Shown: positions 50,989 through 57,485 of the stretch, in pieces | Layout of the letters: each line of letters starts with the position of its first letter | Position numbering within the stretch: position 1 is the first letter of the stretch | DNA from: Sulfurovum sp. | GTDB taxonomy: Bacteria > Campylobacterota > Campylobacteria > Campylobacterales > Sulfurovaceae | Reading direction: 5' to 3' | Assembly: GCA_026989435.1 (NCBI GenBank) | Contig: JALSJI010000065.1 | Location: 1 to 57,485, forward strand | Length of the DNA stretch: 57,485 bases | Notes under the pieces: generated by a model | Databases searched by the model: none | What the model saw: only the letters and a program-made list of their open reading frames with translations | Told to the model about the DNA's origin: nothing | Program-made: the position numbers and the translations under genes

Positions 50989-52151
50989 AGCGTACAACTC
51001 TTGAAGGCTTTTTAAGCACAAAGCCCCTCTACTATAAAGAGATAGATCATACACGCATATATTATGCTTATACACTCCTCAAACCACATATTAAGCATCC
51101 CAAAACAGTGCATATCGTCGGTACGAACGGCAAAGGTTCAACAGGACGTATCTTAGCACATTTGGCAGCAAAGTCCAAACTAAGCGTAGGGCATTACTCT
51201 TCTCCTCACATTCTAAAGTTTAACGAACGTATCTGGCTCGATGGTTCGGATGCTTCAGATGAGACACTGCAGACGGCACACCGAGTACTTTTCGATATTT
51301 TGGGTGAAGAGATGGCTGATATACTCTCCTATTTTGAATATACCACGCTTTTGGCTTTTGTCGTATTTCAAGAGTGCGATTTAATGGTACTCGAAGCGGG
51401 CTTAGGCGGTGAATTCGATGCGACGAATGTATGTGATAAAGAGCTTAGTATCATCACCCCTATAGGTTTAGATCATCAGGCATTTTTAGGTGAGACGATT
51501 GAAGAGATAGCAGCTACGAAAATACGAAGTATTCAAGACAGAGTGTTGTTGGCACCGCAGATTTATGCCGAGGTAATAGAAATAGCTACCAAGATTTCCG
51601 GAGAAAAAGGTACAAAGCTATTTCTAAACGAGAAAGTAGAAACAAAAAACAAGCAGTTAGAAAAAATTGCCCAAGACAAAGGATGGGCTGATTATTTGAT
51701 ATCTAATGCTACCGTAGCGATGCAGGCTTTAGATATTCTGAATATTTCTTATAATGTGGATGATTTAATGGATTTAGAACTCTTTGGACGTTTCTATCCT
51801 CTCGCTAATAATATACGAATAGATGTAGGGCATAATCCTTTGGCAGCATCTGCCGTAGTAAACGCTTTAGATAAAAAAGTAGTACTTATCTATAACTCGT
51901 TGGATGATAAGGATTATGAAGAGGTTTTACGCATACTTAAACCTAAAGTGAAACGTGTGGAGATTATGAAGATTGATGCACAACGTGCTACAAGGTTGGA
52001 AGAGATAGAAAAAGCGTTAGAGACCGTAGGTTTAGAGTATAGCTACTATGAAAATAAAATAGATGAAAACGAAAACTATTTGGTTTTTGGGTCATTTTAT
52101 ACGGTAGAAGCATTTTTAAAACAAAGAGAAGTACAACACTCTATAAAATAA
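50985..52151 (+). CDS. folC: folylpolyglutamate/dihydrofolate synthase
   Basis: VHIVGTNGKGSTGRILAHL; GHYSSPHILKFNERI; LEAGLGGEFDATNVCDK. Confidence 0.93.
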   Translation: MKRTTLEGFLSTKPLYYKEIDHTRIYYAYTLLKPHIKHPKTVHIVGTNGKGSTGRILAHLAAKSKLSVGHYSSPHILKFNERIWLDGSDASDETLQTAHRVLFDILGEEMADILSYFEYTTLLAFVVFQECDLMVLEAGLGGEFDATNVCDKELSIITPIGLDHQAFLGETIEEIAATKIRSIQDRVLLAPQIYAEVIEIATKISGEKGTKLFLNEKVETKNKQLEKIAQDKGWADYLISNATVAMQALDILNISYNVDDLMDLELFGRFYPLANNIRIDVGHNPLAASAVVNALDKKVVLIYNSLDDKDYEEVLRILKPKVKRVEIMKIDAQRATRLEEIEKALETVGLEYSYYENKIDENENYLVFGSFYTVEAFLKQREVQHSIK

Positions 52152-52167
52152 GGATAAAAAGTTATCT

Positions 52168-55143
52168 ATGTATCAAAGTAATATTTATGAGTATTTAGAG
52201 GAATTAAAAGAGACAAAGTTGCTCATCTGCCATGATGATAAAGAGGCTGTGCAAATAGATGATGTGGCAGTACTTCTCGGCTATGATGCCTTTGTGCTAC
52301 CTGATATACGCGTAGGAGTAGGCGAAGATTTACGCCCGTATACCAAAGAGGTGAAAACATTGCTTTTGCAATTGGCAGGTTTTCATAAAAGTACTAAGAA
52401 AAAGGTACTGATATCACCGCTGCGCACACTGCTTATCCCTTTTCCCAAACCTGAATACTTTGCTTCTCAAACCATAGAGTTTGGTGAAACGCTTAAACTC
52501 CAAGAACTTAAAAAGAGACTCTATCGGTGGGGTTACCATTTTACGGATATTGCTGCTCTGCCCGGCGAAGTCTCTTTTCGCGGGGATATTATAGATATTT
52601 ATCCTATCGATGCAGACAAACCGTATCGTATCTCTTTATTTGATGAAGAAGTAGAAACCATTCAGCATTATGATGAAGGCACGCAAAAACGTGAGAGTGA
52701 AGAACTAGAAGAATTTACTTTCAGCCCTGCTTTTTTAGCTTTAGATGAGACACAATACGAAGCGTTAAAAAGCAGATGTGAGATGAGTACCCATGATACC
52801 TTTGTAAAAGACATAGATTCTCTTGGATTGTGGCATTTAGAGGAGTTAGGGCAAAGTGCATTAGAAGAGTATGACGGGATATGGGCATCAAATTTGGATG
52901 AAGAACTTAAAGAGATTTATACATTGTCTCAACCATTGGTACCACGGAAAGCATTTTTGCTACCCACTATTCCCAAAAGCTCGAAATATAGAGATCTTGA
53001 AGTTGTTAACCATAATACATTACTCGAATCACATAAAGATAAAAAGATTACCGTCATTGCTAAAAATGAGAGTATCGTAAGAGGGTCTGATCTCAGCTCT
53101 TTTGAAAATATAGAGTTTGTTTATCAAGAGGGGATCGTTAATCTCATTGGAAGCGATAGACTTATTCTTTCACTAAACAAACCGCTCAAACGCAAAAAGG
53201 TAAAAAAAGCCTCTATTATCCTTGATGAGCTTAAACCCGGGGATTATGTCGTACATGAAAACTATGGCGTGGGTATCTTTAAAGGTATAGAAAAAAGAGA
53301 GATACTGGGTTCTTTGTCAGAGTTTGTAGTACTGCATTACCAAAACGAAGATGCTCTGCTCATACCCGTATCAAGCCTTGAAGTCATAGACCGTTATGTG
53401 GCAGAGGGTGGAGCGTTGCCTGTGCTTGATAGAATGGGTAAAGCCAGCTTTAAAAAGCTCAAAGCCAAAGTCAAAGAGAAACTCTTTGCTATCGCCTCAC
53501 AAATCATCAACCTTTCTGCACAACGTCATTTAAACAAAGGCATCAAACTCAAACGTAATATGGAGGAGCATGCTATTTTCATGGCTGAAGCCGGGTTTGT
53601 GCATACAGAAGACCAAGAAAGAGCTATTAATGACATGCTTGATGATATGTCTTCGGGTAAGATGATGGATAGGTTGCTCTCTGCTGATGTTGGCTTTGGT
53701 AAAACGGAAGTGGCGATGAACGGAATGTTTGTGGCAGTCAAAAATGGCTATCAAGCCATGATGATAGCCCCTACCACCTTGCTCTCTTCTCAGCACTACA
53801 AATCGCTTAAAGAGCGTTTTTATGGTCATGGTATCAAGGTAGCAAAGCTTGACAGATTTTCCACTCCCAAAGAGAAGCGTGAGATACTCTTTGGTCTAGC
53901 AGAGGGGAGTATAGATGTAGTAGTAGGCACACATGCTCTACTCAAAGCGAAGTTTAAAAACCTAGCACTTGTGATTATCGATGAAGAGCATAAGTTTGGA
54001 GTAAAGCAAAAAGAGGCTCTTAAAGAGATGGCTATTGATGTGCATCTACTCTCTATGTCAGCCACACCTATACCAAGGTCACTCAATATGGCACTCTCTG
54101 AGGTAAAAAGTTTTTCTGAAATTCTCACTCCTCCTGTTGAGCGTCAAGGAGTACGTACCTTTGTAAAAAGCTATGATGATAAAGTCGTCAAAGAAGCCAT
54201 TTTAAGAGAGATGCGTAGAGGTGGGCAGATATTTTATGTTTTTAACTCCATCGCAGGGATAGAAGAGAAGAAAAAAGTACTCTTAGAGATACTCCCCAAA
54301 CTTCGTATAGCAGTCTTACACTCTAAAATCTCTGCCAAAGAGACAGAAGAGGAGATGATGAAATTTGAAGACGGAGAGTATGATGTACTGCTCTCTACTT
54401 CCATAGTCGAATCAGGTATACATTTACCCCATGCCAACACGATGATAGTCGATGGTGCCGATAACTTCGGTATTGCAGACTTGCATCAGCTTAGAGGGCG
54501 TGTAGGGCGTGGAGGCAAAGAGGGGTACTGCTACTTTATGGTTTCAGACAAAGAACGTATAAGTGATAACGCAAAACGTAGATTGCTTGCACTTGAATCT
54601 CATTCAGACTTAGGCTCCGGTGCAGTACTGGCATTTCATGATCTAGAGATACGCGGCGGGGGTAATATTATTGGTGAAGCCCAGTCTGGGCATATCAAAC
54701 AGATAGGCTATAGCCTTTATTTACGTATGCTTGAAGATGCCATTAAAGAGCTTAGCGGACAAGACAAAGAAGTGGCCCGCAACATAGATATGAAACTTTC
54801 TATCGATGCCTATCTCAATGAAGAGCTTATTGAAGAAGATAGATTGCGTTTGGAGCTTTATAGACGGCTCTCGCAATGTGAGACTACCGGTGAAGTCTAT
54901 GAGATAGAGTCTGAAATAGCTGACAGGTTTGGCAAATTAGATACCATTACAAGACAGTTTATCGATGTGATTGTAATGAAGGTATTAGCACGCCAAAAGG
55001 GCATCTCTAAACTCTCTTCCTATGGTGAAAATGTCTTTATAGAGTTTTTAGATACATCCAAAGAGAGAGTGGTGCTTAAATCAAACTCTAAAGATGATGA
55101 TGATATTATTGCTACAGCAATGGGATATCTGAAAAGATTATGA
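52168..55143 (+). CDS. mfd: transcription-repair coupling factor
   Basis: KPGDYVVHENYGVGIFKGIEKRE; SADVGFGKTEVAMNGMF; DEEHKFGVKQKE; SMSATPIPRSLNMALS; QLRGRVGRGGKEGYCYFM. Confidence 0.97.
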   Translation: MYQSNIYEYLEELKETKLLICHDDKEAVQIDDVAVLLGYDAFVLPDIRVGVGEDLRPYTKEVKTLLLQLAGFHKSTKKKVLISPLRTLLIPFPKPEYFASQTIEFGETLKLQELKKRLYRWGYHFTDIAALPGEVSFRGDIIDIYPIDADKPYRISLFDEEVETIQHYDEGTQKRESEELEEFTFSPAFLALDETQYEALKSRCEMSTHDTFVKDIDSLGLWHLEELGQSALEEYDGIWASNLDEELKEIYTLSQPLVPRKAFLLPTIPKSSKYRDLEVVNHNTLLESHKDKKITVIAKNESIVRGSDLSSFENIEFVYQEGIVNLIGSDRLILSLNKPLKRKKVKKASIILDELKPGDYVVHENYGVGIFKGIEKREILGSLSEFVVLHYQNEDALLIPVSSLEVIDRYVAEGGALPVLDRMGKASFKKLKAKVKEKLFAIASQIINLSAQRHLNKGIKLKRNMEEHAIFMAEAGFVHTEDQERAINDMLDDMSSGKMMDRLLSADVGFGKTEVAMNGMFVAVKNGYQAMMIAPTTLLSSQHYKSLKERFYGHGIKVAKLDRFSTPKEKREILFGLAEGSIDVVVGTHALLKAKFKNLALVIIDEEHKFGVKQKEALKEMAIDVHLLSMSATPIPRSLNMALSEVKSFSEILTPPVERQGVRTFVKSYDDKVVKEAILREMRRGGQIFYVFNSIAGIEEKKKVLLEILPKLRIAVLHSKISAKETEEEMMKFEDGEYDVLLSTSIVESGIHLPHANTMIVDGADNFGIADLHQLRGRVGRGGKEGYCYFMVSDKERISDNAKRRLLALESHSDLGSGAVLAFHDLEIRGGGNIIGEAQSGHIKQIGYSLYLRMLEDAIKELSGQDKEVARNIDMKLSIDAYLNEELIEEDRLRLELYRRLSQCETTGEVYEIESEIADRFGKLDTITRQFIDVIVMKVLARQKGISKLSSYGENVFIEFLDTSKERVVLKSNSKDDDDIIATAMGYLKRL

Positions 55144-55193
55144 TTTAGAATATATTTTGTCATATTTTTCAATCTATATTCAAAAGGGTGCAA

Positions 55194-56351
55194 ATGACGT
55201 TTGAAGCAGATTTGCTTAAAGGTAAATATTTTACCAAAGGAAGCAGAGAGAGACTCAAAGCAGTGATGCTCGCACTGATTGTCTATCTACCTGTGCTTGC
55301 TATGGTGTATGACTATTATGAGAGTGTCATATACGGTTTTGAGACGATGCAGTACATAGAGCTCTCTGTATTGATTTTGGTATTTCTGGTCTATGCACTC
55401 TTTCCTCGTTTTATCGGTTTGACGCTCACAACAAACCTTATTTTGACACTCTTTGCTATTTTCTTGTTACTTTGCTTAGTGATAGAAGACAAAAATGCGG
55501 AGTTTTCTCTTTTTTGGTTTAGTATGTTTCCCGTTATTTCGTTTTTTTTTCTTGGGAAAAAACAGGGGATTATCTGGACGGGAGTGATTTCGTTTGCACT
55601 TTTTGCACTCTTGGCACTTTCATTAGTGGGTGTGGTAGAATCTTTATATGAGAGTGCATTGCTTTTTCAGATATTGGGTGCTTATTTGGCATTTTCGTTT
55701 ATTGTATATATGATAGAAAAAGAGCGCGCAAACTATGAAGCAGAGCTTAATGCATCGTTTGAGAGAAACAAACTGCTTTTTAAAGACGTACACCACCGCA
55801 CAAAAAACAATATGCAGGTAATGATGGGGCTGCTTGAGACACAATCTTTTAGGATCAAAGACCCTAAATACAAAAAGATGTTCAGGGCACACGTAGATCG
55901 TATCAAAGCGATGAGCATGGTACATGAAAACCTCTATCGGGGCGCCTCTTTCGAAGAGGTGGATATGCATACGTATCTTACGGAAATTATTGAGAGTCTC
56001 CAAAAGATTACGCAGCATACCATACTGGCAGATATAGACTATATGACTCTTGGCGTTAACGAGAGTATCAATTTGGGATTAATAGTCAATGAAGCCGTAA
56101 ACAATGCTATAGAGCATGCCTACAGTGCAGGAGAGGGAAAAATCAATGTCTCATTGAGGTATTTAGGGAAGCGTTGTGTCTTAAGTATTAAAGATGAGGG
56201 AGTGGGACTCAATCCTCAAAAAGAGTATCAGTCGTTGGGTATGACACTCATCTCGGATCTCGCTGCCTCGCTTCCTGGCGGAAAACTGGAGATTCATGTA
56301 GATCATGGGACACATATAGACGTATATTTCGATGCAAAGGAGAGAGAATGA
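55194..56351 (+). CDS. membrane sensor histidine kinase (HisKA_2 type)
   Basis: Multiple TM segments; KDVHHRTKNNMQVMMGLLETQS, LIVNEAVNNAIEHAY, DEGVGL. Confidence 0.88.
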   Translation: MTFEADLLKGKYFTKGSRERLKAVMLALIVYLPVLAMVYDYYESVIYGFETMQYIELSVLILVFLVYALFPRFIGLTLTTNLILTLFAIFLLLCLVIEDKNAEFSLFWFSMFPVISFFFLGKKQGIIWTGVISFALFALLALSLVGVVESLYESALLFQILGAYLAFSFIVYMIEKERANYEAELNASFERNKLLFKDVHHRTKNNMQVMMGLLETQSFRIKDPKYKKMFRAHVDRIKAMSMVHENLYRGASFEEVDMHTYLTEIIESLQKITQHTILADIDYMTLGVNESINLGLIVNEAVNNAIEHAYSAGEGKINVSLRYLGKRCVLSIKDEGVGLNPQKEYQSLGMTLISDLAASLPGGKLEIHVDHGTHIDVYFDAKERE

Positions 56352-57058
56352 GCACATTGCCAAAAAGCGTACTGATTATAGAAGACGAGGCGATTACGCA
56401 ACGCTATTTGAAAGATATATTGGCGCAGTTTAATCTGGAGCATGTAGATTGTTATGACAATGCCAAAGATGCCTTGTCGCATATAAAGACAAAAAACTAT
56501 GAGATGATACTCATGGATATCAATATCAAAGGGGCAATGGACGGCATACAGCTCTCACGTGAGATACTTAGAACCCGAAATACACCGATCATATTTATTA
56601 CGGCACACTCTGATACGGAAACCTTTCAGGAGGTACTAGAGCTCTCCCCTTACGGTTTTATAGCTAAACCATTCTCTTCTCAGGATGTAGAGATGGCACT
56701 TCAGTTAGCATATAAACGATATTTGGTACACAAAGAGAAAGAGGAAGAGGAGGTCTTTGAGGAGAATATAGATATAGTGGAGATCGGCAAAGGGTTTGTC
56801 TACTCCAAGGCAGAAAAGACACTCTTTTTTGAAGACAGACCTGTACACCTTAATGTAAAACAGACAATATTGATAGATATGCTTGCAAAAAATATTAACA
56901 ATACGGTAGATTACGACACATTAACTTTGGCTATTTGGGAAAATGACTATATCGCAGACTCTGCTTTGCGGACACTGGTCTATTCGATACGCAAACTGCT
57001 TCCCGAACTTCCTCTTTTGTCGCATAGCAAGGTGGGGTATTCTTTGAGTTCATCATAA
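56348..57058 (+). CDS. response regulator, receiver + winged-helix output
   Basis: VLIIEDEAITQRYLKDIL, MILMDINIKGAMDGI, IIFITAHSD, IAKPFSSQ, C-terminal wHTH LRTLVYSIRKLL; 4-nt overlap with the kinase. Confidence 0.88.
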   Translation: MSTLPKSVLIIEDEAITQRYLKDILAQFNLEHVDCYDNAKDALSHIKTKNYEMILMDINIKGAMDGIQLSREILRTRNTPIIFITAHSDTETFQEVLELSPYGFIAKPFSSQDVEMALQLAYKRYLVHKEKEEEEVFEENIDIVEIGKGFVYSKAEKTLFFEDRPVHLNVKQTILIDMLAKNINNTVDYDTLTLAIWENDYIADSALRTLVYSIRKLLPELPLLSHSKVGYSLSSS

Positions 57059-57067
57059 ATTTTTTAT

Positions 57068-57367
57068 TTAGGTCTTAACCATGAAATACTCTCTATACTT
57101 TTTAGGGGTAAGACCGGTAAATCTTTTAAACAAATTTCTAAAGGTAGATACATTAGAGTATCCAACATGATATGTAATGTTTTCAAAACTATCTTTTGTA
57201 CACAATAATAGATGTTTTGCTCTTTCTACTCTAAGTTTTTGTATATAAAAATGAGGTAATTCACCGGTTGCATCTTTAAAATATCGCAAAAATGTACGTT
57301 CACTCACTGAAATGAGTCTTGCCATATCTTTGATTGTAATTGATTGAGTAAAATTTTCTTGGGTCAT
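57068..57367 (-). pseudogene. AraC-family (GlxA-like) regulator, only the C-terminal HTH domain left
   Basis: ITIKDMARLISVSERTFLRYFKDATGELPHFYIQKLRVERAKHLL...NITYHVGYSNVSTFRNLFKRFTGLTPKKYREYF; N-terminal domain missing where the IS remnant begins. Confidence 0.75.
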
Positions 57368-57485
57368 GATAACTTTAGAGGCTTTTTTCTAAAGATCTGT
57401 AACAATATAATTTATACAGATCTTCACCTCTGTGATTGAACCTGAACTCACACTCTTTGAGATGCAAGTTAAAGTTCTTTTTATC
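57355..57485 (-). pseudogene. IS1595-type transposase C-terminal remnant, frameshifted (5' cut by window edge)
   Basis: Minus strand: DKKNFNLHLKECEFRFNHRGEDLYK.. then after a 2-nt shift LLQIFRKKPLKLS*; parallels the left-edge copy ..EEDLYKVLLKIFRKEPLN*. Confidence 0.65.

Noticed and set aside
1-57485. CRISPR array, rRNA, tRNA or prophage
   Set aside because: No regularly spaced repeats, no tRNA cloverleaf or rRNA sequence and no phage structural genes recognised by eye; a tRNAscan/Infernal run would be decisive.

Overview
57.5 kb of mostly compact core chromosome that looks Campylobacterota-like (Sulfurovum/Sulfurimonas-like by gene content; inferred, not searched). Recognisable genes: modABC + DAACS symporter, lgt, trpA, panB, ruvB, an ArsRS-like two-component pair, a glcF-like Fe-S subunit, argF, hemB, ribA, rsmG, a rhomboid protease, pyrB, bioD, clpS-clpA-aat, tal, pilT, rplY, pth, an LptF/G permease, bacteriohemerythrin, lysA, pheA, hisC, dxs, metK, ferredoxin, ndk, DUF177, rpmF, plsX, fabH, YmdB phosphoesterase, dnaX, a zinc metallopeptidase, leuS-lptE-folC-mfd, and a second two-component pair. 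No rRNA, tRNA, CRISPR or prophage was recognised. I did not find a convincing complete new multi-gene system. The strongest anomalies are: (1) a REP-associated tyrosine transposase (RAYT) bounded by an exact 19-bp inverted repeat and fused in frame to pabB, with the distal repeat translated as part of the junction; (2) a response regulator whose only plausible start is ATT; (3) IS1595-type transposase C-terminal remnants in inverted orientation at both window edges, one frameshifted and abutting a truncated AraC gene; (4) an apparent family of 3'-intergenic structured repeats; (5) an A9 slippery tract in dnaX with a stop two codons later in the -1 frame; (6) a truncated outer-membrane barrel next to a C39-like peptidase, possibly a Fap-type export remnant; (7) a decayed PF09720-type antitoxin; (8) a stand-alone degenerate GGDEF protein. 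All family calls were made by eye from motifs.
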